A stretch of 64,000 bases of DNA from Hydra vulgaris (Eukaryota; Cnidaria; Hydrozoa; Anthoathecata; Hydridae). Below are positions 34,591 through 45,957 of the stretch, in pieces (within the stretch, counting starts at the first letter, position 1; every line of letters starts with the position of its first letter). The notes under the pieces were generated by a model, which saw only the letters and a program-made list of their open reading frames with translations, made no database searches and had not been told where the DNA came from. A program made the position numbers and the translations under genes. The stretch spans positions 22,737,001 through 22,801,000 of the forward strand of contig NC_088933.1 of the NCBI RefSeq assembly GCF_038396675.1, read 5' to 3'.

Positions 34591-36477
34591 AGTCACTTTA
34601 TGAGAAAATGTGACTAATGCCCTTTTCAAAACCACTGATTTAATTGTCACCGTTTTTTTTAATTATCAAATAATGCAAACTTTGTTCCTAACTTGCAGAC
34701 TTAAAATAAAATTTCTGATGTATTGGATTATTCAAATTTAAAATATTTTTAAGCTGATGTTTTAAATAAAAAAAGTTCAACTAATTTTTTCTATGTAACT
34801 CAAACAAACACTATTTTTGTATAGATTATCCTGGTTCAGGTTGTTTTAATATTTAAAGAAACTTTTCTTTTTTTCATATAACTTTCAAAACCTTTTTACT
34901 ACCCCTAATAGTTAATCTAAAGAACACCATTTTGGAGTCTTTATATCCCTTTTGCTCATTGTTGTTAACATGAATTTAGTTAAAATCTTTTCAAAAAGTG
35001 CCTTAACCCACTATAGATCTTAATTCTAATTGGTTCTGACGTATATTAAATATATATACTTGTCAAAATACAATATTTCTATCGTTTTTCACAAAAAATA
35101 CTAGAAATCCGTCTAAGAAAGAGCATACAATTAAGAAAAATTGTCAATAAACGATCAGAACAGATCATATTATTAAACTTTGGTGTTCATTTCACCTAAA
35201 AAGCGTATTTATTTAAAACCTTATTTAAATTTGGACAGGCGATCGTGATTTTAAGAAGATTTTTTTTATATAAAAAAAGAATCTTTGGTCTGGGTTTTTT
35301 CGCTACAAACATTTATATTTTATGATACCACAAAATTTATCATTATAATTTTGATACACACCTGACCATTTAACGTCAATAAAATATCCTATAGACGCTA
35401 TAATACTTTAAAGTTGCCTTAACTACATCGAATAGCTGAAGATTAGTAGAGTCATGACAGTTTATTACCTATATTATATTTATTAGGTTATGCATAAAGA
35501 CTTGGTTTTTTTACAAGAAACTATTTTAAAGGATGCGTTTCTTTCAGTGGCATAACTAGAGGGAGCATAAACCCGCAAGACAAGGAGGCCCCGGAGTTCA
35601 TAGGGGCCCGTGAAGATTTATGAGTCTTTATTATTCTTACAATCTCATATTATTCACATTTCTCAATTTTTTAATATGAGTGAAACCAAACAACCCAGTT
35701 AGCATACTGACCGGTTCAGAAGACGTCTTTTTTAGGATCAAATACCGGAAGAACAATCAAAGCTCTAAAATTATGGGGGAAAGCCAAACTTCAATTTACT
35801 AATTGGAAATTATTTATATGAATATTATAAGTGATTGATTTACTGAAATGGAAAAAGTTTATTTTAAAATCTTGTCAGTTTTTAACCTCAAAACTTAATA
35901 ATAACTTTTGAAAGATAATCTAAATAAATAAGCTAAATTATTACTACAGAATTATCCTGGCAATTTATAAAAACTTTTCAAGCCCATTTACTTAATGCAA
36001 TCATTTTTATTAAAATTGATATAGTAACAACTACAATAAAAGATTTAGCCAACATACTGCTCATTAAATACAGTTTTATGGAGTGCAATTTTTTGAATAA
36101 AAACTTAGCAATATTGCTATTGATGACAATAACAAATTAAAGTTAATCAAACATATTTAAGAAATATGTCTTAGGAAGGTCTCAAAAACTGTGCAAATTT
36201 AGCAATAGAAAACAAAAAAGCACAATTGTGCTTTTTCGTTGTTCAAAGATGAGAATTAAAGTGCGAAATTTGAGAATAAGAAGGCAAGAAATATCTTCTA
36301 GATTAGCGTGACATAGGACCGTCGACGATACGTTGGCTAATTGTGGCGTTATTGTTGGCGCCGCCAACCATAACGCCCCAATTAGCTAACGTAAGCGCCA
36401 CAATTAACAAGAGTTAAACTAACAATATGCCATATATGATCAGAAAGTAAATTATTAGATTCACAATAAAAGATTAA
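34591..36477. other. Spacer with transposon-end fragments
   Basis: No gene recognised. At 35548 a sequence CAGTGGCATAACTAGAGGG, followed by GGCCCC-type subterminal motifs up to about 35630, resembles the end of the ZMYM-type hATs (compare the ends at 26098 and 29571); no partner end was found. 36332-36390 is an imperfect hairpin with about 29-bp arms containing GGCGTTAT and TAACGCC. Confidence 0.45.
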
Positions 36478-37960
36478 TTGCTTGTAGATTAAAGCCACAA
36501 AAACCTTGCTTATGATAGAAAGAAGACTAATGAGACAGTAGTTAGACAAGTCAGGTTGCTCTCAAGAATTTTTAAAAATAGGGATAACAGTACCGCTTTC
36601 CAGCAGGCTGGAAAACAAGACTTTGATAAGTACTTGTTAAATAGTTTTAAAAGTATAGACGACAGCTTCGGAGAACACTTCTGCAAGACTATAACAGGTA
36701 TGTTGTCCGGACCACAAGCTGTGGAAGAGTCTAAGCAGGAAACTACTTTATATCGAGAGGGTGGAGTAATACGAACGTTAGCCAATGGAATAACCTGTTT
36801 GTTGGCTATATCAGGTAAAACTCGAATAGTGGAATCAAGAGATGATACTGATAAAAAGTTTTTAGCAAACAATTCAGCTTTGTCTTTAGGTGAGGTGACA
36901 TAATCTGAATCATACAAGAGAAGAGGAATAATACATTTGTTCTTAATATAGACAATTTTTAAGATTCTCCAGAAGTTACGAGAGCCTAATTTTTGTCAGC
37001 CGAAGAAAATAACTGAAAGAGTACCAGTCAGCTTTAAGGTAGTTATAAGAAGGAGATTCTGATGACAAAGAAGAATGAGATAACAGTTTTAGAGAGATCG
37101 AATCGTGATCAAAAACACTTAAGGCACATAAAGGTACATAAGGGTGAATGAGGAGAAACTTAGCACTGACTAGGATCAGAAAAAAGACATAAGTCCAGTA
37201 GAAAACGTAATTTATTTGGATTGTTTGGAAAGTTGATTATTTGTGTTGGAGATTGAGAAAGGCAAAGGTTATGGGCCTTAACGCCTGCAAAGTCACTAAA
37301 ACTAGAGCCACGCCATTCAGTGTGATTGTTACCAACAACAACAATATTGGCTGAAGGATAATGAAAAAGAGCTTGATTAATTTGATCAGAAATATCATCA
37401 AAAATAGTTCAATCTTGAGATAAAGGAGAGCGATATGGGACAAAGAGAAAGACGATAGAGTGAAGTGGTACTAAACAAAAGCACATAAAAAAAATATTCT
37501 GTCGTTTCAAACCTAGTTTCCTGACAAATAGGTGAATTCTTACAAATGTAAATGCCTAGACCAAACATGTAACTATTGGAGTCAAATATTAAAGTTCTGC
37601 TGAGTCTTATTTTTTATAAAGTTCACCAAACCTTCTTGCTCTTTGTAAGATTAGTTTGAGATCAGCTGTCTCATCTAGTGGTCTTAGTGTTGATGGTTAT
37701 CTTCTTTAAATCGAATTAAAGGAAGATAAGTGTTGATGGTTATCTTCCTTTAATCAAATTAAAGGAAGATAACCATCAACACTAAAATCACAAGATGAGA
37801 CAGCTGAACTCAAATTAATCTTACTAAGAGCAATAAGGTTTGGTGAACTTTGCAAGAGATAAGACTCAGCAGAAGAAAAATTACTTTGAAGATCACGAAT
37901 ACTGGTGAATGATAGATTTAGAGAACTTGGTGATGACAATGGTTTTTGTATTTTAAAGCT
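36478..37960 (-). pseudogene. Jockey-like LINE fragment (endonuclease and start of RT)
   Basis: Reading down the minus strand: SSPSSLNLSFTSIRDLQSNF and SSAVSSCDFSVDGYLPLI (endonuclease start, 37754-37939), then SANIVVVGNN with TEWRGSS (37.3 kb; GDFNAH degraded). VTSPKDKAELFAKNF follows (36.9 kb), then SCLDSSTACGPDNIPVIVLQ (RT fingers, 36.7 kb) and SNYCLISLLSIISKVF at the lower end. Many frame changes and deletions. Same family as 6762-7567. Part of the endonuclease region is also present as an inverted copy (see 37616-37860). Confidence 0.8.
37616..37860. repeat. Inverted duplication inside the LINE endonuclease region
   Basis: Sequence from about 37616 to 37710 (containing CACCAAACCTT and GATCAGCTGTCTCATCT) is the reverse complement of about 37765-37856 (AGATGAGACAGCTGA and AGGTTTGGTG). 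A stem of GATAACCATCAACACT repeats lies between. The innermost part carries tandem copies of TTGATGGTTATCTTC. The event happened after or during LINE insertion, because only LINE sequence is involved. Confidence 0.8.
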
Positions 37961-38445
37961 TTTGGTGCTTTAGAAATTTTTAAATTTGTTAAAGAAATAG
38001 ACTCAAAGCACAAAGTACATAGTGCACTATTTTATAGTCCAAGCGATTGCCTCATTACTGTCAAAAAACCTTAAGCCGTAACAAAGGGCTCCAAATGTGG
38101 CCTTGGCAATACACACCAAAAAACAAGGGCACCATCCATGCGCAACATAGCACTAATAGTAATCTAACATTTAACAGTTGTTGATAGAATCAGCCTCTCT
38201 GAGAGCTACTACAGAGGTCGGGAAAACTGACTACCAGCCGGCCTCAGAACCATAAATCTGAGTTTTAGAGCTGTACCCTCATTATAAGATAATATAATGA
38301 GTTGCCTAGTCATAAAAACAGAGACACAAACAAAACCCATGCATTGAGTCAAGAAGATCGAGTATTCAACATCTTAAACTGGACGCGCCAGCCTAATTGA
38401 TGAAGTGCCAGCCTAATCACTGAAAACTAGAGAAGTATGGTGTAA
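37961..38445. other. Spacer without recognised gene
   Basis: No coding region, RNA or element ends could be identified. Base composition is less AT-rich than the average of the window, which may mean a degraded transposon. Confidence 0.35.
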
Positions 38446-38800
38446 AAACTTCTGATTGCCGCCGCCAAGGTTACGGCAATGGAGTCAATATGTCTAGAAA
38501 ATACAATGGCGTCCAAACTCACATCCATTCTCTCTGAGAGTCAATAAGATTTTTTCTCACTCTTTAAATCTTATTGGTGTCCATGCTGCTGAGGTCTCCC
38601 CACTTATAATTACGTTATGGGAAAAACTGATCAAAAATATTGACCGTCTTATTAAAGGAAAACAATGACACAAGGTGGTCTGCCAAAAAAGAAGCAGTCA
38701 CACAATTGCACAGATAAATCAAAAAAGTTCTTCAAGTTTTGTAACTCTTTGTCCACAAATTAATGAAATCCATGGGACAGGGGCACAGTCTTCTTGCTTT
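38446..38800 (+). pseudogene. hAT (ZMYM-type) transposase fragment
   Basis: The plus strand shows TSDCRRQGYGNGVNMSRKYNGV, then IGVHAAEVSPL, then DTRWSAKKEAVTQLHR and IKKVLQVL. These match the RNase-H-like core of hAT 1 (SDCRGQGYDNGANMSGKYNG and later SRWSAKKEAIIPLHRQ) in the same order. Both ends of the gene are missing and frames change, so this is an isolated relic of the hAT 1 family. Confidence 0.85.
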
Positions 38801-38835
38801 CCCAAAGCACAAAGATGGCTGGGTATGGCCCTGTG

Positions 38836-38939
38836 TGTGTACATATATGTGTGCGTGTGTGTGTACACATATATATACATATGTGATACATACAATTCTT
38901 TGGCAATAATGGGGGATGCATACCCCATTATTGCCAAAG
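38836..38939. repeat. GT/TA microsatellite and adjacent hairpin
   Basis: Short alternating GT and TA tracts (38836-38883) are followed by a perfect 17-bp-arm hairpin (38898-38914 / 38923-38939, arm CTTTGGCAATAATGGGG). Confidence 0.8.
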
Positions 38940-39036
38940 GATCATAAGTGCATAGTGTTGTCACTAAATCATACGGATTTAGGCTTTACGTAACTTTTAT
39001 AAAAATATATATTATATTAGTTCTACATAGCCGTGT

Positions 39037-39053
39037 GCTTCCGTGGCGCAATT

Positions 39054-39106
<53 letters not shown>

Positions 39107-39110
39107 AGCG
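39037..39110 (+). tRNA. tRNA-Asn(GTT), second copy
   Basis: All 74 bases equal those at 15992-16065: acceptor GCTTCCG/CGGGAGC, anticodon loop CTGTTAA, T-loop GGTTCAAGCCC, discriminator G. A TTTT run at 39117-39120 provides an RNA polymerase III terminator, unlike the first copy. Only two or three flanking bases (GT) are shared, so the copies are separate genes rather than a large segmental duplication. A protein reading frame crosses the gene and is spurious. Confidence 0.97.
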
Positions 39111-40527
39111 TTGAAATTTTGCATTTATCCAGAAGAATAATTGATTGCTTTATTATGCATTTAACCTGAAAAATAAAACATAAGCAAATTTGTGTTTTTA
39201 AACTTTTTTCTATTTCTTTTTCTTAATCTTTTTTTCAACCTTTATTTACGTTTAAATTACATTCAAACAGGTTTAGAGTCGTTACATTTTAAAAATTTTT
39301 AAGTAAAAAGTTAAAGTACTGTTTCTAAAAGTAACATAGTACAAGTAAAAAGTAGTGCTAAAAGTAGTGTTAAGTAGACTAAATACTTAATTAAATGAAA
39401 AAGGTACAGTACGTTGACAGTACTTTTTTAGTTACAAAGTAAGATGTACTTTTGCGCGTCGCAAAAGTAAATCTTTAACATTCAAGAAATAAGTTTTTAA
39501 ATCATCATTGAATAAAACTAAATATAATCACAATAGCAGCTGCTGATCAAAGTTTTCATCTGCCATTCTAGTGCGGATTAGCATGCAGCGGCTCTTACAC
39601 TTCAACCATAGCACAGAGTTTAGCAAAAAAGTCCCTTCAGTCAAAATTTTTTATACCCTCAAAAGTCAAGAGTTGTTTAAAATCCTTAAAAATCATATTC
39701 TAGTTATACGATGTTTATATATGTTGAATTTGCTAAAGAAGACTGCGCATAAACTTTTTTGTTTGTTTGTCTGTTTGTTTTAAATATATTTTGCTATAAT
39801 CATATATTTATTTACAATATTTCACAGGCCTATTGCGAACAGCATCATCAGGTGTAATAAAAAAAACTTTACAAAATTTTACAAATAGGGATGGCAATCC
39901 CGGGATTCCGTACAAATTGTTCGTCCCGAAATCCCGGTATTAGTCTCCAAAATTTCCCGGGATTTCGGGACTCTCTTAAAAAAGTAAAAGTACAAAAAGT
40001 TTCAGCTTAATTTGTAATTAAGAAATTTAGACATAAAATGTAAATATAGGCTTTGGAATTGTAGCTGCTTGGTTTTGTAGCTGTTTATCCTCTTTGCAAT
40101 GTTTTCTATTTATTCTCCCTCTTTCTGTATTTTATAGAAAATGTAAACTAAAAACATTATTGCTTATTTGCAATATTATACTATATATACATTTTTTATA
40201 TGTTTAATCGTACATATTTTGTACGATTAAACATATTAATACATATTTTGTACATTATTACATATTTTGTACGATTAAACATATAAAAAATATATATATA
40301 GTATAATATTAAAACCAATATATTATCAAAAATAAATAAAATTTTAGCACTTGCTAATTGGAAGATCAAACATTTTTAATAAAAGAAATACCTTTTTATT
40401 TTGAATTTTCTAATTCATTCTAATTTCAATGTTTACGTGATTTTAATTTGATTTTTATATCGACTCAATTTAATTACAAATATGTGCGTGATTTACAAAA
40501 TTTTAATTAATGAAGTTATCAAAATAT
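39111..40527. other. Spacer with palindromes and hAT-end-like sequence
   Basis: No gene seen. 39883-39990 has repeated CCCGGGATT motifs (AGGGATGGCAATCCCGGGAT), typical of the subterminal region of some hATs. 40172-40213 and 40269-40310 are 42-bp inverted arms (arm tip TTTAATCGTAC), with TACGATTAAACAT repeated in between. Confidence 0.5.
40172..40310. repeat. 42-bp-arm inverted repeat
   Basis: The arms 40172-40213 and 40269-40310 are near-perfect reverse complements. The 55-bp spacer contains further copies of TACATATTTTGTAC, so several alternative hairpins are possible. Confidence 0.8.
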
Positions 40528-41360
40528 TAAGCATCAGTGTTACGTTCGTTCAACTACGTTTAACTAGGGTCAACGAAGTTGAACGTAGTTGAACGTAAAT
40601 AAACGTAACGTAGTTTTGTTTCAATTACGTTACGTTTATTTACGGTATTTTTGTATTAATCATCTTAGTTAAACGTAGTTGAACAAAGTTGAACGTAGTT
40701 GAACCAAATACATTTTTGAACAACCTAATTAACTTTTAAAAACCACTGATTTGTATTGCTAGTATAAATAACCAAAATTAAATTTAAGAAGATGTTAAAG
40801 CCAGAGTTTAGTGTGATTTTAGAAAGTCGAGCCTAAGCCTGCGAAAATGTGGTCTCAAGCCTGTACTTTTTGAACTAAAATTAGACTTGGCAAAGTTTCC
40901 AAAAATATTGTGTAATTTGTTAGCAATAATAATGTAAAGGAAAAACATTTGCTTAAAAGCCAATTTATCATTAATTTTATTGAATTATTAAATTACAACC
41001 CTTAAACAACCAATTAAGCACAATTTTGATTTAGTACATTTGTTATCCTAGTTTTTCATGCATTAAGGTAATTAATTTACATCTTAAATTGACCTAATAC
41101 CATTGCTAATCTTAGGTTGAATTAATTAGGTTGAAACTATTAGTTGAGGCAACATTCATATATATTTACTAATTGCAAATTGGTGATGAAGATTTCAATA
41201 TTTTAAGTTATCCTGCTCAACTTTGTTCAACTTCGTTCAACTTTGTTCAACTTCGTTGAATTATTATTTCGTTACGTTTAATTTTGGTTTTTGGGAAGAT
41301 GAAGTCTGACTACGTTACGTTTCGTTACGGTCACAAAAATGAAGCTAACACTGGTGCTTA
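40528..41360. mobile_element. Non-autonomous element with perfect 8-bp target duplication (hAT-type)
   Basis: The ends are TAAGCATCAGTGTTACG and, inward from the right, TAAGCACCAGTGTTAGC. CAAAATAT flanks both sides (40520-40527 and 41361-41368). The 833-bp element has no transposase. Both subterminal regions are filled with copies of GTTGAACGTAGTTGAAC-like and TTACGTT motifs in inverted orientation to each other, which is typical of hAT transposase-binding subterminal repeats. Confidence 0.9.
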
Positions 41361-41481
41361 CAAAATATAGAAGGTTTATTAAACTACAAAAGTTTACTTA
41401 AAGTCCATTCAACTGATGAAGTTGTCCAAATACATAAGTTTATTAAATAAACTTTAGTTAACGTTACTTTAAGTAGAAATT

Positions 41482-41878
41482 GTTTTTGAAGAGAAAGATT
41501 ATATTCGTGATTCAAATGATTCATTGTTAATTAATGAAACATCATTACATGAAGTTAAAATTAGGCACCAAATTATTGATTATAACAAAAACGTCAGGAA
41601 AATTGTAAAAACGTTTAAAGGATTCCCAAACAGAAATGAATATTATTTACAAAAGTGCGTAAAAACTGAGTTTAGAAAGATCATCCATTTAATCATGGAT
41701 TGCAAAATCCGATGTAGCAGCTTAAATGAAAACTCAAAATTAAAAAAATTAATGTGCTAAAAAGGCACTTCTAGATTTAGAATTGGATTGCAACATCGAT
41801 GATACAATTAAGATGAACGAGAAGGAATTTAGAATGATATCTGATTTAGTTGTACTTTTACTCCCAATAAAGCATTAA
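41482..41878 (+). pseudogene. hAT transposase fragment (ZBED4-like)
   Basis: The plus strand reads IVFEEKDYIRDSNDS, VRKIVKTFKGFPNRNEY, EFRKIIHLIMDCKIRCSSLN (usual LDCKTRWNSL), then after a frame change KALLDLELDC and MNEKEFRMISDLVVLLLPIK. The order matches the middle of ZBED4-like hAT transposases (RKTVKLFRKSP, DCKTRWNS, ISDLVSVLEPVK). The Arg-Trp pair has been lost (RC instead of RW). Isolated fragment, inactive. Confidence 0.7.
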
Positions 41879-42066
41879 GTTAACTATAAGTTAACTATAA
41901 GTTAATTATAAGTTGACTATAAGTTGACTATAAGTTGACTATAAGTTGACTATAAGTTGACTATAAGTTGACTATAAGTTAACTATAAGTTAACCATAAG
42001 TTTACTATAAGTTGACTATAAGTTGACTATAAGTTGACTATAAGTTGACTATAAGTTGACTATATT
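41877..42066. repeat. 11-bp tandem repeat, about 17 copies
   Basis: Head-to-tail TATAAGTTGAC units with variants (TTAAC, TTAAT, TTTAC). It begins just at the end of the hAT fragment. Confidence 0.95.
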
Positions 42067-42094
42067 GTATTTTGGAATTTAATAAGTTTATTTG

Positions 42095-42270
42095 CTAGGC
42101 AAAAAATAGCAAGGCCAAGCCCGCATGTTCCAAGACCAAGGCGAAAAGTTTCAAGGCCAAGGGCAAAGCCAAGGACAGAAGTTTCAAGACCAATGCAATA
42201 GCCAAGAGTTTACGCAAACATTTTCAAAACCAAAGACTGGAATTTTGGCCGTACGTTAAGGCCAATTGTT
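42095..42270. repeat. Degenerate AAGGCC/AAGACC repeat
   Basis: Irregular runs of CAAGGCCAAG and CAAGACCAA with AAAGTTTCAAG between. A similar stretch is at 44680-44800, and the two may derive from the same family. Confidence 0.7.
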
Positions 42271-42466
42271 AACAAAACTGCTGGTAGCAAGTGCTGTGAA
42301 ATTATACCAAGATTATGCGCAGAATTCAACAAAGTCAGTAAAAAAATATATGTGGAAATAATATGAAAGCCAAAAACACAAATACATAAAAATAAAAAAT
42401 AAAAACTTTTTATTCTTTATTTTTATGCATTTTTGTGGTTAACAACTTTTAATTAAAATGTTGATG

Positions 42467-43263
42467 TTAGTTGTTAGCGTTAAATGTCAAAAGCATTAAC
42501 TATCACTATATAATTTAAAAACTTTGGCATATAAAATTCACCAAATGGTCACACACGAGTAGTGAACGCCTGAGGGAAGGAATGAAGTACATTAGAACAA
42601 AGGAGAACTATCTTTTGAACAAAGCATATTTTGACAGTTGTCAAGACAAAAATAATGATTAATAATGGAGTATTTAAAAATAAATAAGACAGAAAATGCA
42701 CTAAGAAAAGTATGCCACAAGACAAATTGTAAATATTACAATGTAAATTAATGATGTAAGACAAAAGTCATCGCCACAAATCGCGGGGTAAAGCATAAAT
42801 AGCAATGACGTTTGTCTGACGGGATAAACTAGTTAAGTGCTGATCCTCATCGAAACGCCATTAATAATAGACGCGACTCTGAGGAGATGTTTATTACACA
42901 AATTACGTTTTACACATCAGCATTAATGTGTTTTTTTTCCATTCTGAGGCCTTACATTGTTGTATGCATATTTTTGTAATCAATTTTTTGTTTTATTAGT
43001 TTTTGTTTGGTGAAAACACATAGGTGCATTGTCTGTCTTATTTATTTTCAAATATTTCTCTATTAATCATTATTTTTGTTTTGACAACTGTCAAAACATG
43101 CTTTGTTCAAAAAATAATTCTCCTTTATTCTAATATACTTCATTTCTTCCCTCAGCCGTTCACTGCTCGTGTGTGACCATTCGCCGAATTTTATATGCCA
43201 AAGTTTTTAAGTTATATTAGCTGTTAGCGTTAACAAAATGTCAAAAGCATTACTATCACTTTA
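42467..43263. mobile_element. Large foldback element with ~190-bp arms and direct-repeat flanks
   Basis: The left arm (about 42512-42705, starting TTAAAAACTTTGGCATATAA) is repeated inverted at about 43022-43215. Outside the arms lie imperfect direct repeats of about 44 bp (42467-42510 and 43217-43263, core TGTTAGCGTTAA then ATGTCAAAAGCATTA). No transposase inside. The direct repeats are far longer than ordinary target duplications. Confidence 0.8.
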
Positions 43264-43659
43264 TACTATACAGTATATAGTCTATAAGTCTTTGTTACAT
43301 TTAAGAAACATCAAAGTTCTAAGTTCTTCTGTGGCTTGCTGCTTTTAGCATAACTACGTTTAATTAAACTATTGCTTATTGGCTCAAAGTTGGATTTTAT
43401 AATAAAATTATTAAAAAAAAACTATATATAAATAAATAAAAAACTTTATAATAAATTATAATTTAAATATAATAAAAGCTTTTTGAATCAAAAATTCAAA
43501 AAATCTTTAAAGTTCTGTTTTTAATTTTAAGAAAAGTTCACAGGTTTAAATCTTTTTAAAATTTTGAAATGTTTTAACTAATAACAAACGTTAAAAAAAA
43601 TCATATGGCCTAATATATGGATGCAATGACGTTAACCAATCAGCCGTTAACCTAAAACT

Positions 43660-44431
43660 CCATGATCTTGTAAAGTTTTACAATTGTCTTTTTGTGTTTG
43701 ACTTTCTCCAAAATAAACTGCCAAACCCTTTTTTAAGTTTTTTTATTAAAACAAATGAAATTCACATTTATCACATCCGGAATACAGAAAATAGTAAGCT
43801 ATACTCTTCTTTTTTCAACACAATATTAATATGGTAAGTTTTCCATAAAACAACAATGTATTTCCCAACGAAACCAGTGTATTCCTGCATTAATAAAAAA
43901 GTTTAAAAAAAGTATCCCCTTGTTATTAACTGCTCAACAGAATTCAATTTGAAAATATATTGTTGATTATTAACTGATTATTAACTGCTCAACAGAATTC
44001 AATTTAAAAATATATTGTTGGAGTGTATTTCTTTATAATTTCTCTCTGTGCTTAAGTTGCCTTTGATTTATAATTTCTTTAACGAACAAGTGGTTTGATT
44101 TTTGCTTTATTTATTATTTATCTATATTGCATGTATTTATTATTGTGTTATTATTGCTACATTTTATGTTATTATTATATTTAGTTATTATCTATGTTAT
44201 GTACATACAATTTACATTGTACTATAATTATTCTTCATATAATTGATACTTTATTATTATTATTATTATTTGGTATTATTACTATAATTATTGGTATATT
44301 ATTATAATTATTACATATATCATTATTATTTCTTTAATAATCTTTTCTTTTTTTTCTCTCTTATTTATATTATGTATGTTTTTTAGGTGTCACTCCATTG
44401 ACTTGTTTGTAACTGTATGAGTGACACCTAA
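43660..44431 (+). pseudogene. LINE 3' end (polymerase C-terminus and 3' UTR)
   Basis: The plus strand gives LHDLVKFYNCLFVFDFLQNK then LPNPFLSFFIKTNEIHIYH and RNTENSKLYSSFFNT, a typical C-terminal block of a non-LTR polymerase, followed by decayed sequence and a TTATT-rich tail. A local duplication of about 44 bp is visible (43923-43966 and 43978-44021). A 13-bp-arm hairpin (44383-44395 / 44419-44431, arm TTAGGTGTCACTC) may mark the 3' end. The clade is not assigned. Confidence 0.65.
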
Positions 44432-44916
44432 CCAAATTCTATTAATTTACAATCAGCATTTGTAAATTTTTACTGATATGGTTAAAAAAAAATTAAAAAA
44501 ATCATGTCATTGACTGTTGTTTAAAAATGGCTAGCTAAAAATGACTATTTAAACCACGTGACATAAAACACAAAATTAAGCTCAAAAGCTTTCAATTAAA
44601 CAAAAATAACTCTTGTAAAAAAAATCAACTTAAGTACAATTTTTAAAATGCAAACACGAACGAAAGTTCTAAAATTATTAAGAAGAGGTGGAAGGCCAAA
44701 GCCAAAACATTTAAGGCCAAGACCAAAATGTTCAAGGCCAAGGCTAAGACCACGGTCAACAGTTTCAATACCAAGACCAACGTCAAGGCCTTAATTTTTG
44801 GGCTTAAGGCAAGGACTAGGACTAACAACTCTGATTTTATGCCAAAATCCAGTAATTATTGCATTAGCTTAGATTATTATTCTTAACATTTGTTTGAATA
44901 TGCTTTTACTTAAGTA
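44432..44916. other. Spacer with AAGGCC-type repeat
   Basis: AT-rich DNA with a degenerate AAGGCCAAGACCAAAA repeat at 44680-44800, like that at 42095-42270. The Leu/Val/Ala-rich minus-strand frame through it is a by-product of the repeat. Confidence 0.5.
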
Positions 44917-45330
44917 GATTTGTCAAAGTGGAAAGTAGACGACTTAAAAACGTATTTATTATCAACAAATGTGGTGGACGAGGTGTCCCGCTCGGTTCAG
45001 GGAGTGCACAAAAGGAAGGAAGTTAGTTGTTGTCGATATTTTACATATTTTACATTTCCTGAAGTTATAAAAAGTAACCGGCAAAGTGGAAGTCAATATC
45101 TTCTTAATGCGACTTGAGAAGTCATTAAAGAATATGCTATTAATGAGAATGCAATGAAAGCGTTTAGAAAAGGAAAAAACTTGTAATACTCTGGGCATGT
45201 TAAAGATGTCACCTTTGATAACATTGCTGACAGTATTCGGTTACGTTAAAGCTACTGTTGTTCCACAAATAAGAATAAATAAAAATTCATATTTAGTAAA
45301 ATCCACATTTAGTTAAAAATTTTTACTCAC
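44917..45330 (+). pseudogene. Fragment of a SAP/SWIM-type gene (YqaJ-associated family)
   Basis: The plus strand reads SKWKVDDLKTYLLSTNVV (a SAP-like DNA-binding start), then HKRKEVSCCRYFTYF, EVIKEYAINENAMKAFRKGK, SGHVKDVTFDNIADSI and VKATVVPQIRINKNSYLV. This order resembles multidomain cnidarian proteins with an N-terminal SAP domain before a SWIM zinc finger and a YqaJ nuclease. The SWIM and nuclease parts are not present. A stop after LLNAT and another after GKNL show that it is a relic. Assignment is from memory of the family pattern. Confidence 0.45.
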
Positions 45331-45957
45331 TGAATCTAAATGTCTTCCAAAACATACTTTTCTTTGTATCGACGATTGTTGTTTCAACCAAAAACTGCAC
45401 AATGATCATTCTTATCCATTACAAAAAAGTATTGGAAATAAAAAAAATAATAGTTATAAACTAAATAGATAATAATGGTCAACTTTTAAAAAACTAATTA
45501 GAAAACAGCTGAATATTTGCGAATTTAACTTTTTTTTGCTCCCAGGAGATCCCAAAAAGCAATGCGTAGTTATAATGACATCGTTATCTTGCAAAAGGTT
45601 TATTTCATTATGCATTTTTCTAGGTCTAGAAGCCAAACCCGGATTTGTAGATTTTGGGGCCTGAGGTTATTTTAACGCAGAGGCCCTTAACTTTTTATTA
45701 CCATAAAAAATAAATGAGAAAAATTCTCATTAGTAAAAATAGAGCCCTTAAAACTAAGGTACCAAGGAATATAAACCCTTTCTCCATTAGTCAGCACTGT
45801 TAGAGGTCAATTTTTTAGAAATGTTGGGGAGCTAGCTTGAGCTAAAGACACCCCTGTGTATGGAGTGTCTTTTCCATATCTCATACATTAAAAAGTTTTG
45901 AGAAATTAAAAAACGTCAAGACTTTTTTTTAAAGTATGTTTTTTTTTAGGTTTGTTA
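45331..45957. other. Spacer without recognised gene
   Basis: No coding region recognised. Around 45629-45690 the sequence GGGGCCTGAGG with AGGCCCTT resembles the ends of ZMYM-type hATs, but no pair of ends was found. Confidence 0.35.

Noticed and set aside
38948-39169. Open frame across the second tRNA-Asn gene
   Set aside because: It reads through the tRNA sequence; protein databases often contain such tRNA-derived false genes.
44643-44828. Leu/Val/Ala-rich minus-strand frame
   Set aside because: It arises from the AAGGCC-type degenerate repeat.
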